Assembly: GCA_934667425.1 (NCBI GenBank) | Contig: CAKULV010000002.1 | Location: 62,001 to 126,000, forward strand | Source of the DNA: an uncultured Kiritimatiellota bacterium | GTDB taxonomy: Bacteria; Verrucomicrobiota; Kiritimatiellia; RFP12; UBA1067 | DNA length: 64,000 nt | Direction: 5' to 3' | Part shown: piece by piece, positions 6,677-15,259 of the stretch | Position numbering within the stretch: position 1 is the stretch's first letter | How the letters are laid out: every line of letters starts with the position of its first letter | Notes under the pieces: generated by a model | Told to the model about the DNA's origin: nothing | Database searches by the model: none | The model's input: the letters and a program-made list of their open reading frames with translations, nothing else | Position numbers and translations under genes: made by a program

Positions 6677-9193
6677 ATGACGCCTGCCGACTTTACGAGT
6701 GACATACTGATAGGATGGGGTGGGGGAGACGTGTTCAACCAGGCCCTCAACCTGGTCCAGCACGGAGGCGTGCTGAAGGCCGAATGGGATGACGTTGAGC
6801 ATGTGATCTCCGGAGAGCTGGCAGGTGCATCCGGCTACCCGATGAAGCTGTCGTTCGAGGTGCTGGATGACGGAACGGTGATCTCCCGCTGTCCGTGCAG
6901 GATGAACCAGGAGTACGGACAGGTCTGCCCGCATGTCGTCGCTCTCGGCATCCACCAGATGGTCACGTTCATGCCGGAGGATGCGGAGGAGGATGAGGTC
7001 GCAGCCGGACCCAACGGCAGGACCGTGGCGAGGAGAGTGCCGGACAATGCGCGAATGGTGCCCGACACGCCGAAGTTCCGCCTCGAACTGTACGGCTCGT
7101 CGGTCGTCGCGCTTGGCGCGGAGGTGTTCGCCGCATACGGTGATGTGGAGCTTCCTTGCTGCGGCGTTGCGGATGTGGATGCGGTCATGCGGCAGGATCC
7201 GGACGACCCGCTTGTCTTCCATGTGCGGAATCCGGATGCCGAGGAGCGGGCGGTGAAGCTTCTGAAGGGTTATGGCTTCGAGGATGGAAGGCGGCTTTCC
7301 GTCACGGGACAATACCATGTGCTGAACTTCATGGGCTCGGGCATCCCGTATCTCCGGCGGCAGGGGTGGAAGGTGAACCTGTCCCGGAAGCTCGATGCCC
7401 TAACCGAAAGGATTCCCACGATCATCCCCGTGGTGACGGTCAGGGACGCCCCGCGAGGGTCCTTTGACGTGGGCTACACGTTTGAGGTCAACGGGCGGCA
7501 TGTCGACAGCCGCCTCGTAAACGCCGCCCTCAATCGGGGCGACAGCTTCCTGCTCAACGACGGGACGCCCTTGCTGTTCGACGCCGAGGCCATAACCGAC
7601 ATGCACTCGGTGTTCTCGGACTGCGCCAAGGTGCAGGGCGATGCGCCGCCCGGATTCTTCAGGGTGGGCGGGATATACGCCCCATACGTCAAGAGCGCGG
7701 TGGAGTCGTTCGACGCGATATGCCTCGACGACGACGCGGCCCCTTCGTGGCGCGAGACCGCCGCAACGCGCAACCGGGACAGGAACGCCAGATTCGAGCC
7801 TGTGGATCTCGGTGCGCTCGAATCCACGCTTCGTCCGTACCAGAAGCAGGGCGTGTACTGGATGCGCTTCCTTGAGAAGAGCGGGCTTTCGGGACTGCTT
7901 GCCGACGAGATGGGGCTTGGCAAGACGCTTCAGACGCTCACATGGCTTTCGCTGCGCCGCACCGATCCGGATGCGCAGGGGAAGCCCGCGCTGATCGTAT
8001 GCCCAACGTCGCTTGTGCGCAACTGGGAGGCGGAGGCCGCAAAGTTCACCCCATGGATGAAAAGGCTTGTGATATCGGGGGCCGATCGATTCGGATCCTT
8101 TGACCGCATCGACGGAGCAGACCTCGTGATAACGTCGTACGCGCTGCTCCAGAGGGACATCGAGGATGCCTACCTCGACCGGAGCTTTTCGGTGGTCGTG
8201 CTCGACGAGGCCCAGCACATAAAGAACAGGTCTACACGCAACGCGAAGTCGGCGAAGCTGCTCAGAAGCGTCCAGAAGCTTGTCCTTACCGGTACGCCGG
8301 TGGAGAATTCCGTGTCGGATGTGTGGAGCATCTTCGACTTCCTCCTGCCCGACTACCTTGGCGACTACCAGTCGTTCAAGGAGGATATCGAGGTTCCGGC
8401 CCTGAACGGCGGCAAGGCCGGCGCGTCCGCGCTTGAGAAGCTGCGGCACAAGATACACCCGTTCATACTGCGCAGGCTGAAGAAGGATGTCGCCAAGGAT
8501 CTGCCGGACAAGATCGTGCGGGTGGCGTATTGCCGCATGGGAGAGGAGCAGCAGCGTCTCACCAACGAGGTTCGGATGAAGGCGAAGGCGGCAAGGACAA
8601 AGTTCGAGATGCTTGCGGTGCTGATGAAGATGCGCCAGATCGCGAACCATCCGGCGCTTGTGGAGAAGGGCTCGCGGGCGGAGTCCGGAAAGCTCGAGGC
8701 GTTCTTCGATGTCCTTGACGAGGCCATCGATGGTGGACACCGGGTGCTCGTGTTCTCGCAGTTCGTCGCGATGCTGTCGATACTGCGCCGGGAGCTGGAT
8801 GCCCGGCACATCGGGTATTGCTATCTCGACGGATCGACCAAGGATCGGCTTGGCGAGTGCAGGCGGTTCAACCAGGGCGACATGCCGGTGTTCCTCATCT
8901 CGCTTCATGCCGGCGGCACGGGGCTCAATCTCACCGGCGCCGATACCGTGATACACTTTGACCCGTGGTGGAATCCAGCGGTGGAGAACCAGGCGACCGA
9001 CCGTGCGCACCGCATCGGACAGAGGAAGAAGGTATGCGTGGTCAAGCTGATATCGGAGGACTCCGTCGAGGAACGTGTGCTGAAGCTGCAGGAGAGGAAG
9101 AAGCTCGTGATAGACGCCACCGTGAGCGCGACGGACGAGGCGATCGTCTCCAAGATGTCCTTCGACGATCTGCGCAGCGTCGTTGGGGTGTGA
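6677..9193 (+). CDS. SNF2-family DNA translocase/helicase with SWIM zinc finger
   Basis: Cytosolic ATP-dependent DNA/chromatin-remodelling-type translocase of 838 residues. An N-terminal SWIM finger is visible around residues 70-90 (CPCR then CPH, pattern CxC...CxH). The SNF2 core has motif I LADEMGLGKT near residue 408, the DEAQH box, LTGTPVEN, and C-terminal helicase motifs GTGLNLTGAD, FDPWWNP and TDRAHRIGQ. SWIM plus SNF2 is the common bacterial RapA/HepA-like arrangement of unknown precise role (transcription or repair). The UvrD-like helicase gene follows 39 nt later but has its own promoter. No convincing Shine-Dalgarno precedes this ATG. Confidence 0.93.
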   Translation: MTPADFTSDILIGWGGGDVFNQALNLVQHGGVLKAEWDDVEHVISGELAGASGYPMKLSFEVLDDGTVISRCPCRMNQEYGQVCPHVVALGIHQMVTFMPEDAEEDEVAAGPNGRTVARRVPDNARMVPDTPKFRLELYGSSVVALGAEVFAAYGDVELPCCGVADVDAVMRQDPDDPLVFHVRNPDAEERAVKLLKGYGFEDGRRLSVTGQYHVLNFMGSGIPYLRRQGWKVNLSRKLDALTERIPTIIPVVTVRDAPRGSFDVGYTFEVNGRHVDSRLVNAALNRGDSFLLNDGTPLLFDAEAITDMHSVFSDCAKVQGDAPPGFFRVGGIYAPYVKSAVESFDAICLDDDAAPSWRETAATRNRDRNARFEPVDLGALESTLRPYQKQGVYWMRFLEKSGLSGLLADEMGLGKTLQTLTWLSLRRTDPDAQGKPALIVCPTSLVRNWEAEAAKFTPWMKRLVISGADRFGSFDRIDGADLVITSYALLQRDIEDAYLDRSFSVVVLDEAQHIKNRSTRNAKSAKLLRSVQKLVLTGTPVENSVSDVWSIFDFLLPDYLGDYQSFKEDIEVPALNGGKAGASALEKLRHKIHPFILRRLKKDVAKDLPDKIVRVAYCRMGEEQQRLTNEVRMKAKAARTKFEMLAVLMKMRQIANHPALVEKGSRAESGKLEAFFDVLDEAIDGGHRVLVFSQFVAMLSILRRELDARHIGYCYLDGSTKDRLGECRRFNQGDMPVFLISLHAGGTGLNLTGADTVIHFDPWWNPAVENQATDRAHRIGQRKKVCVVKLISEDSVEERVLKLQERKKLVIDATVSATDEAIVSKMSFDDLRSVVGV

Positions 9194-9214
9194 CGCAACC
9201 CCACATGGCTGATG

Positions 9215-9223
9215 TGGTATAAT
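9215..9223 (+). promoter_or_regulatory. Extended -10 promoter of the UvrD-like gene (leaderless)
   Basis: TGG-TATAAT (9215-9223) ends 9 nt before the ATG at 9233. The expected transcription start falls within about 1-3 nt of the start codon and there is no Shine-Dalgarno. No good -35 is present at 17 bp. Same architecture as before gltX, rseP and others in this window. Confidence 0.75.
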
Positions 9224-9232
9224 TCGCATCCA

Positions 9233-11275
9233 ATGATTGATTTCCAGAAAGAGCTGAATGCGGAGCAGTGCGCGGCGGCGACGGCGGATGGCGGGCCGAT
9301 GCTTGTCCTTGCCGCCGCAGGCACCGGCAAGACGCGCACGCTTGTGCATCGCGTGGCATACCTAATCGGGAACGGAGTCCCTGCGGAGCGCATACTCCTC
9401 CTTACGTTCACCAACCGCGCCGCGAGGGAGATGACCGAGCGGGCCGAGGGCCTGATAGGGCCGGGCGTTGGCGGCATATGGTCCGGCACGTTCCACTCCA
9501 TATGCGCGAAGCTGCTCCGCAGGTACGGCAGCTTCCTCGGCTACAGGCCCGGCTTCACGATCCTCGACGAAGACGACCAGAAGAAGCTCATGGGGCAGAT
9601 CGTGAAGGACGTGGCCGGAAAGGACGCGAAGGACTTCGTGAAGAAGGAGTTCATCCTGAAGCTCGTTTCCGATGCCGCGAACCGCGAAAGGGACTTCAGG
9701 ACGCTCGTGGAGATACAGCAGTCGAAGGTCGCGCTTGACGTGGAGAAGGTCGTGGAGTGCGGCGAACGGTACGCGAACCGCAAACGGGAACTCGGCGCCA
9801 TGGACTTCGACGACCTCATCGTGAACGGGCTCAGGCTCGTGCGCGATGTCGATGGCGTGCGCAACGAGCTTCAGGAACGCTTCCTGCACGTGCTTGTGGA
9901 CGAGTATCAGGACACGAATTCTGTGCAGGCCCAGTTCACCGACATCCTTGCGGCGAAGCACAGGAACATCATGGTCGTCGGCGACGATTTCCAGTGCATA
10001 TACACGTGGAGGGGCGCCCAGTTCGAGAACATAATGGAATTCCCGAACAGATGGAGCGGATGCCGGATAATCAAGCTCGAGCGCAATTACCGCTCGCTCG
10101 CCCCGATCCTTGACGTGGCCAACGTTGTGATGAAGGACGTGGCGCACCAGTTCGAGAAGACTTTGCGGCCATACAGGTCGGGGCAGGGGATCGGGCCGCA
10201 GCTGTACAGGATGTGGGACGGACACGCCCAGGCGGAACTCATCGTGAAGCTCGTGGAGCATCTGCGCGGGCAGGGATTCTCCTGCAAGGACATCGCGGTG
10301 CTGTACCGTTCGCACTACACCTCGATCGACATACAGCTTGCTCTGACGCGGGCGCGGCTGCCGTTCAGGATAACGAGCGGCGTGGGCGTGTTCGAGCAGA
10401 TGCACGTCAAGGACGTGCTGTCGTTCCTGCGGCTGATGTTCAACCCGCACGACGAGATGAGCTTCTTTCGGCTCATAGGGCTTCTGCCGGGAGTGGGCGA
10501 GGCGTCCCTGAGGCGGTATTGGGTCCGGCTTGACCGCAGCTTCGATCCCGGAAACGGCATGGACCGAATGTCTCTCGATTCGATGATCACGCCGAAGGCC
10601 AAGGTTGGCTGGGAGGGCATGCAGAAGGCTTTCGCCGCCGCTCGTGGGCACCTTGCGGATGGCGATGACGGTCTGCTCATAGAGGATTTCGTCCACTTCT
10701 TCTACGGCGACCACCTGCATCGCCAGTTCGACGACGAAGATGCGTCCGGCAGGCTGGAGGATCTTGTCGAGCTCCAGGCCCAGATAGCGTCCTTCGAGAC
10801 TGGGCTCAAGGGCTTCCTGGAGGAGGTGGCCCTGATGACGAACCTTGATGCGCAGAACAGGTCTGCCAATTCTGATGACCAGATGCAGCTCGGCACGATC
10901 CATCAGGCCAAGGGGATGGAGTGGCCTGTTGTCATACTGCCTTGGCTTGTCGATAGCGTGTTCCCGTCCGCAAGGAGCGTGGAGGACGGCAACATCGACG
11001 AGGAACGCCGCCTGTTCTACGTGGCGGTGACGCGGGCGAAGGATCGGCTGTACATGTGCGTACCGAGGTCGATGAAGCGTCCGGACGGCAGTTCCTTTCC
11101 GGCAGAGCAGTCCCAGTTCGTGAGGGAGATCCCGCAGTCTCTGTACAACGAGCATGAGGTGCGCTCCGTGACTCCGGCGTATGAGCGCAATCGCCAATAC
11201 GGCAACCGTTGGGGCGGCGGCGGCCCGTCGAGGGTGCGTCCGGAGAGCAGCTGGAGGACTACATGGAGGCGTTGA
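9233..11275 (+). CDS. UvrD/Rep/PcrA-family superfamily 1 DNA helicase
   Basis: ATP-dependent 3'-to-5' DNA helicase for repair and replication, 680 residues. Motifs: Q-motif region FQKELNAEQCAA, Walker A AAAGTGKTRTL, LTFTNRAAREM, Walker B VDEYQDTN, DFQCIYTWRGA, LERNYRS, TIHQAKGMEWPVV and VAVTRAKDRLY. All SF1A motifs are intact, so it should be active. The start is the ATG at 9233, with the domain beginning two residues later; the in-frame ATG at 9212 lies within the promoter. The length is close to PcrA/Rep, with a short C-terminal tail after the last motif. Which of UvrD, Rep or PcrA it replaces cannot be told from sequence alone. Confidence 0.94.
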   Translation: MIDFQKELNAEQCAAATADGGPMLVLAAAGTGKTRTLVHRVAYLIGNGVPAERILLLTFTNRAAREMTERAEGLIGPGVGGIWSGTFHSICAKLLRRYGSFLGYRPGFTILDEDDQKKLMGQIVKDVAGKDAKDFVKKEFILKLVSDAANRERDFRTLVEIQQSKVALDVEKVVECGERYANRKRELGAMDFDDLIVNGLRLVRDVDGVRNELQERFLHVLVDEYQDTNSVQAQFTDILAAKHRNIMVVGDDFQCIYTWRGAQFENIMEFPNRWSGCRIIKLERNYRSLAPILDVANVVMKDVAHQFEKTLRPYRSGQGIGPQLYRMWDGHAQAELIVKLVEHLRGQGFSCKDIAVLYRSHYTSIDIQLALTRARLPFRITSGVGVFEQMHVKDVLSFLRLMFNPHDEMSFFRLIGLLPGVGEASLRRYWVRLDRSFDPGNGMDRMSLDSMITPKAKVGWEGMQKAFAAARGHLADGDDGLLIEDFVHFFYGDHLHRQFDDEDASGRLEDLVELQAQIASFETGLKGFLEEVALMTNLDAQNRSANSDDQMQLGTIHQAKGMEWPVVILPWLVDSVFPSARSVEDGNIDEERRLFYVAVTRAKDRLYMCVPRSMKRPDGSSFPAEQSQFVREIPQSLYNEHEVRSVTPAYERNRQYGNRWGGGGPSRVRPESSWRTTWRR

Positions 11276-11317
11276 TCGCCGAATGTCGCGTCCATTTCGG
11301 CAGAGGCAACCACGCAG

Positions 11318-11346
11318 TTGCTTTTTCCGTTGGGAAAGCGTAAAAT
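11318..11346 (+). promoter_or_regulatory. Sigma70-type promoter of the FecR-like gene
   Basis: TTGCTT (11318-11323), 17-bp spacer and TAAAAT (11341-11346) in the gap after the helicase gene. AAAGGAGG follows, giving a conventional leadered gene starting at 11374. Confidence 0.65.
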
Positions 11347-11373
11347 ATGCAGCTTCAAAGGAGGAGTGTACAC

Positions 11374-12501
11374 ATGAACAGAGCCATGATTCGATTCTGC
11401 GCCTATGCAACTGCGGTATGCACCGCTTCTGCGCTTTTTGCGCAGGATGATTCCTCGTCGGGCGAGGCCGGTGGAGATAGCCTGTCGGGAGTGGATCCCG
11501 CGCTTGTAAAGGCGGCGTCGAAGCCCGCGCCGAAATACTTCCACGAGCTGGTGCGGCTTCTGTCCGCAGAGGCGGATGTGTCGGTGCGGCTGCCCCGGCA
11601 GGATGCGTTCAAGGAGGCCGTTGTCGGCAAGTTCTATCCGAACGGTTCGGCGTTCCGCGTGTCGGGCGGTTCCGCGGAGTTCGAGTTCGGCAACGAGGCG
11701 TCCTTGAAGGTGGCGGCAGATTCGGAGTTCAGTCTTGCGGAAGCCGAGTTCGGCGCCCGTGCGCGCACAGTCATCCCCATTCGGGGAGTGTACACCGTAT
11801 CGCTCCCGCGCACGATGCCGACGGGGCTTTTCTTCGTGGCGTACCCTAATTTCACGGTAAAGGATCTTGCCGGAGAGAGCCGCCACGAGCTTATGCCTTC
11901 CGGCGATGGCGACGAGGCGGTGGTCCATGTCATAACTGGAATGCTTGCGATCGATGGGCCGCACTACAAGATCGGGCGCATGGGTGCGGCAGACCGCATC
12001 CGTATCCGCACAACGGGCGACAAGCTGTTCACTTCGCTGCGTGGCGAGGCGGGCGACTACAAGGTCACGCTCGACCAGGGCGTATCTACGTACAGGGATC
12101 CCGTCTCCGGCGAGATTAAGAAACAGGAGCGCAGCCTTGATTTCAGCCTTACTCCGCAGTGCGCAATCAAGATATTCCGCAAGCGTTCGGCGGTTGGCGG
12201 CCGGATGGCGGTTTCGGTCATGACGTTCGACCCGGCCGGTGAGATGCGCAACAGGTTCACGTTCGCGGAAGGCACGGCAAGCGTCAATTTCGGCGAGGAG
12301 GTCGTTCGCATACAGGACATCTCCTTCAAGACCGATGGCGGAAAGCCCTCCAAGAAGGGGGGGGCGAAGGCCGACCGGTCGAATGGGGATTCTGGCGACC
12401 AGCAGTCTTCCGCCGAGTCCTCCAGCGCGAAGCCGGATTCCGGCGATGCGTCGTCGGAAGGCGGCAGTGAATCGTCTGGCGGCGGTTTCGGGGACAACTA
12501 A
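11374..12501 (+). CDS. Exported FecR-like domain protein of unknown function
   Basis: A 375-residue secreted or periplasmic protein. AAAGGAGG 9 nt upstream fixes the ATG at 11374; the first 24 residues (MNRAMIRFCAYATAVCTASALFA) form a signal peptide ending AxA-like before QDDSS. The middle carries a beta-rich segment typical of FecR-like domains (VSGGSAEFEFGNEASLKVAADSEF, split over several strands), which in other proteins bind or sense polymers. The last 60 residues are Ser/Gly/Glu-rich and disordered. A foldase gene follows after 27 nt and dut overlaps that, so the three may be one transcript. No catalytic motif is visible; function unknown. Confidence 0.75.
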   Translation: MNRAMIRFCAYATAVCTASALFAQDDSSSGEAGGDSLSGVDPALVKAASKPAPKYFHELVRLLSAEADVSVRLPRQDAFKEAVVGKFYPNGSAFRVSGGSAEFEFGNEASLKVAADSEFSLAEAEFGARARTVIPIRGVYTVSLPRTMPTGLFFVAYPNFTVKDLAGESRHELMPSGDGDEAVVHVITGMLAIDGPHYKIGRMGAADRIRIRTTGDKLFTSLRGEAGDYKVTLDQGVSTYRDPVSGEIKKQERSLDFSLTPQCAIKIFRKRSAVGGRMAVSVMTFDPAGEMRNRFTFAEGTASVNFGEEVVRIQDISFKTDGGKPSKKGGAKADRSNGDSGDQQSSAESSSAKPDSGDASSEGGSESSGGGFGDN

Positions 12502-12528
12502 AACAGAAAATAGAACAGGAACAAGAAA

Positions 12529-14211
12529 GTGGTCATTCAACAGTTCAATCGTATCATCCGCAACAAATGGATCTGGGGCGTATTTGCAGTCGCGATTTCG
12601 GCATTCTTCGCGTTCGACTTCCTCCTTCTCAGTGGAGATCCCAGCGATGGCGGAGCCACCTCTGGAGAGCTTGATGGCAAGGACGTGCCGACATCCAGGT
12701 TCAACAGCTTCGCCGAGGATGTGCGTGGGCTTGGAAGGAACCGCAACTCGTCCCTGTCCAATGCGGAGGTCAATCGCACCGCCTGGGAAAACCTCGCCGC
12801 ATACAGCGTGGCGGAGCGTCTAGGGGTCGTCGCGTCTGACGACGAGGTGAAGCAGGGCATTCTCCGCCAGTTTTCGGGGCAGGGTGGCGGATTCGACATG
12901 GCCACATACGAGCGCATCCTGCGCGACAATGGCTTCACGCCGGAACTGTTCGAATCGGCCGAGAAGCGCCGCATCACCCTGATGAAGCTCCGCATGATGA
13001 TGATGGATGCATCCCGCTTCGTCTCCCCGATGGAGCTTGACACGGCGATAAACGATGTCACCGACAAGCTCACCGTGAGGGTTGTCCGGTTTTCGGACAA
13101 GGCGAAGTCGGCTCCCAAGCTCGACGACAAGGCGCTCAGGGGCTATTACGACGAGAACACCAACTCCATAGCCCTGCCGGACTGCGTGACGGTGAGGTAC
13201 GTAAAGTACGTCGCCGACGAGCCGAAGCGTCTTGCCCAGTTCAAGATCACCGACGACGAGATGCACGACCATTACGACGCGAACCTCAACCGCTTCGAGG
13301 TCCAGACCACCAACGGCGTCGTGACAAGGAAGTTTGAGGAGGTGAAGGGGCTGCTTGAGAAGGAGCTTCAGCTTATCGCTTCCCTTGAGGCGTACCGCAC
13401 AAACCTGCTTTTCCGCGCCTATCCTTCCGATGGGGCCGCAGATCCCAAGGCTTCGCGCCTCGACATGATTGCGAGGGAGGACAAGGCGAAGGTGCGTACG
13501 TCTCCGCTGTTTTCCCTGGACGGATCGAGGTATGTGCCGGGCTTCATGAGCCGTCCTGCGGCTTTCGCCCCGGGCGTAGACGGCTTCAGCGAGGCTGTGG
13601 CCGAGCTTGACCCGGAATCGCCGGATCTCCGCTATGGCGTTGTGTCCGGCACCAACTGCGTATACCTGATCGAACGCGCCAGGTTCGTCAAGGCGCATGT
13701 GCCGTCCTTCGACGAGGCAAAGGCGATAATCAGGGCCGATGCCGAGGCGGACGCCAAGGAGAAGGCGTTCAAGGCTTCGGTGGACAAGGTGCGCGCGCTT
13801 GCGGCGGCTGAGCTCGCGAATGGCAAGCCGTTCTCCCCCAAGATGTTCGGCGACGCCAACGTGTCTACCTCGATAACCTTTGCGGTATCTACGATGGCTC
13901 GCGGCGCCTTCCCGGACGCCAACTATGTGGCGGCGCCGGCGATGCGTCTCGCAAAGGGGCAGATATCCGATTTCGTGAAGGGTGCGTTGCCCGGCCAGGG
14001 CCTCGTGGTGTATCTTGAGGATCGTGTCCCTGGCGATGCGGCGGAGGCGCAGATGGTGCGCAGCCAGATCCGTGACGAGATGAGCCAGGCGACGGCGTAT
14101 TCGTTCGTCACCGAATGGAACAGGTGGAACCTGTCGCGCATGAACCTCAAAGCCGGCGCAGGCGCGTCGATGGAGGAATATGACGATGACGGTGAAGTTT
14201 CGGAAGACTGA
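12529..14211 (+). CDS. PpiD/SurA-like membrane-anchored periplasmic foldase
   Basis: A 560-residue protein with one N-terminal membrane anchor (residues about 12-34, WIWGVFAVAISAFFAFDFLLL) after a short cytoplasmic tail, then a large periplasmic part. The arrangement and the segment from residue 45 (SFAEDVRGLG... NEVNR-like helices) resemble SurA_N/PpiD chaperone domains; a helix-rich insert and a degenerate rotamase-like region (residues 340-400) follow. I cannot find a clean parvulin motif, so peptidyl-prolyl isomerase activity is uncertain and the protein may act as a chaperone only. The start is a GTG at 12529. The 3' end overlaps dut by 26 nt, indicating co-transcription. Confidence 0.75.
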   Translation: MVIQQFNRIIRNKWIWGVFAVAISAFFAFDFLLLSGDPSDGGATSGELDGKDVPTSRFNSFAEDVRGLGRNRNSSLSNAEVNRTAWENLAAYSVAERLGVVASDDEVKQGILRQFSGQGGGFDMATYERILRDNGFTPELFESAEKRRITLMKLRMMMMDASRFVSPMELDTAINDVTDKLTVRVVRFSDKAKSAPKLDDKALRGYYDENTNSIALPDCVTVRYVKYVADEPKRLAQFKITDDEMHDHYDANLNRFEVQTTNGVVTRKFEEVKGLLEKELQLIASLEAYRTNLLFRAYPSDGAADPKASRLDMIAREDKAKVRTSPLFSLDGSRYVPGFMSRPAAFAPGVDGFSEAVAELDPESPDLRYGVVSGTNCVYLIERARFVKAHVPSFDEAKAIIRADAEADAKEKAFKASVDKVRALAAAELANGKPFSPKMFGDANVSTSITFAVSTMARGAFPDANYVAAPAMRLAKGQISDFVKGALPGQGLVVYLEDRVPGDAAEAQMVRSQIRDEMSQATAYSFVTEWNRWNLSRMNLKAGAGASMEEYDDDGEVSED

Positions 14212-14614
14212 CCCTTCCGCGACACTTCCGTCCTATGCCCATCCCGGCGATGCCGGGATGGACTTGTGTTCTGTCGAGGAACTCGTGATACCCCGGGGAG
14301 AACGGCGTTTGGTGCGCACTGGCCTTGCGATGCGGCTTCCGCCGGGATACGAGGCCCAGGTGCGTCCGCGCAGCGGCCTTGCGCTCAAGAAGGGGGTTAC
14401 GGTGCTTAACTCCCCCGGAACAATCGACGAGGGATACCGTGGAGAGATCGGCGTGATACTTGTCAATCTCGGGGACGAGCCGTTTGGAGTCTGCAAAGGC
14501 GACAGGATTGCGCAGATGGTCGTGGCTCCATGCGCTCGCGCAGAGATAGCGCTTGTTTCGGAGCTTGACTCCACAGAGCGCGGCGCCGGCGGCTTTGGCT
14601 CCACCGGGGTGTGA
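14186..14614 (+). CDS. dut: Deoxyuridine 5'-triphosphate nucleotidohydrolase (dUTPase)
   Basis: Hydrolyses dUTP to dUMP and pyrophosphate, keeping uracil out of DNA and feeding dTMP synthesis. All five trimeric-dUTPase motifs are present in 142 residues: HPGDAGMDL, RPRSGLALKKG, NSPGTIDEGYRGEIGVIL, GDRIAQMV and the C-terminal RGAGGFGSTG. GGAGGA at 14172-14177 is 8 nt before the ATG at 14186 but only 2 nt before the ATG at 14180, so 14186 is the better start. The gene begins inside the end of the foldase gene. Confidence 0.96.
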   Translation: MTVKFRKTDPSATLPSYAHPGDAGMDLCSVEELVIPRGERRLVRTGLAMRLPPGYEAQVRPRSGLALKKGVTVLNSPGTIDEGYRGEIGVILVNLGDEPFGVCKGDRIAQMVVAPCARAEIALVSELDSTERGAGGFGSTGV

Positions 14615-14641
14615 CAGGCCGATTCCGGCAGACTTATAGGA

Positions 14642-15259
14642 TCATGCCTTCAGCAAGTGCTTGTTGAGGGCGATCGCGACGGCTTCGGCGCGGTTCGCCG
14701 CACCGATTTTCGCGAATACGGCCGAAAGGTGCTTCTTGACACTGACGGGGGAGATGCCGAATTGCTTGGCGATGTCGTTGTTTGACAGGCCACGAACGAC
14801 GGATGATAGGATGTCCGTCTGCTTTTGCGTAAGGTCCGGCAGCGTGTTTTCTTCGGCATAGAGCCGTATTTCGGCGGCGATGGCCGTGCCGCCGTGGGCT
14901 ACTGTGCGTATGGCCTCGACAAGGTCTTCCACTGGCGATTCCTTCGCCTGCGCGCCACGCGCCCCATACTGTATCGCGCGAATCATGTCCGCCGATGCGG
15001 TGAAGGACGAAAGCACCACGATGCCGGTTTCTGGACGTTCCTCAAGGATGCGGCGGGTGGCCTCCGCGCCGTCCATCAGCGGCATCATCAGATCCATGGT
15101 TACTATGTCGGGCTTCAGTTCTTTGGCGAGGCGTACTGCGGCTTCCCCATCGTCTGCCTCGCCAATCACGGACATATCCCTCTGTACGTTTATGAGCGCG
15201 GCAAGGCCCATGCGCATGAGCTTGTGGTCGTCGGCAAGGAGAATGGCGGTCTTTTTCAT
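14642..15259 (-). CDS. NarL/FixJ-type response regulator
   Basis: A 205-residue cytosolic transcription regulator. The receiver domain (about residues 5-120) has the acidic pair in LLADDHK, the phospho-acceptor Asp near residue 56 in VTMDLMMP, and the conserved Ser and Lys (VVLSS, QAKES). The C-terminal LuxR-type helix-turn-helix is intact (LTQKQTDILSSVVRGLSNNDIA then SVKKHL, noted in parts). The start MKKTAILLADDHK is at 15259 and overlaps the kinase stop by 4 nt (ATGA), so the two are translationally coupled and form a cognate pair. Target genes are unknown; the neighbouring glycosidase locus is a reasonable guess only. Confidence 0.93.
   Translation of the reverse strand: MKKTAILLADDHKLMRMGLAALINVQRDMSVIGEADDGEAAVRLAKELKPDIVTMDLMMPLMDGAEATRRILEERPETGIVVLSSFTASADMIRAIQYGARGAQAKESPVEDLVEAIRTVAHGGTAIAAEIRLYAEENTLPDLTQKQTDILSSVVRGLSNNDIAKQFGISPVSVKKHLSAVFAKIGAANRAEAVAIALNKHLLKA

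Noticed and set aside
9362..11410. 682-codon reverse-strand ORF opposite the UvrD-like gene
   Set aside because: The forward frame has all helicase motifs; the reverse frame is a composition shadow without recognisable domains. The same applies to long reverse ORFs at 7400-9349, 23985-26249, 29045-30670 and 5080-6417.
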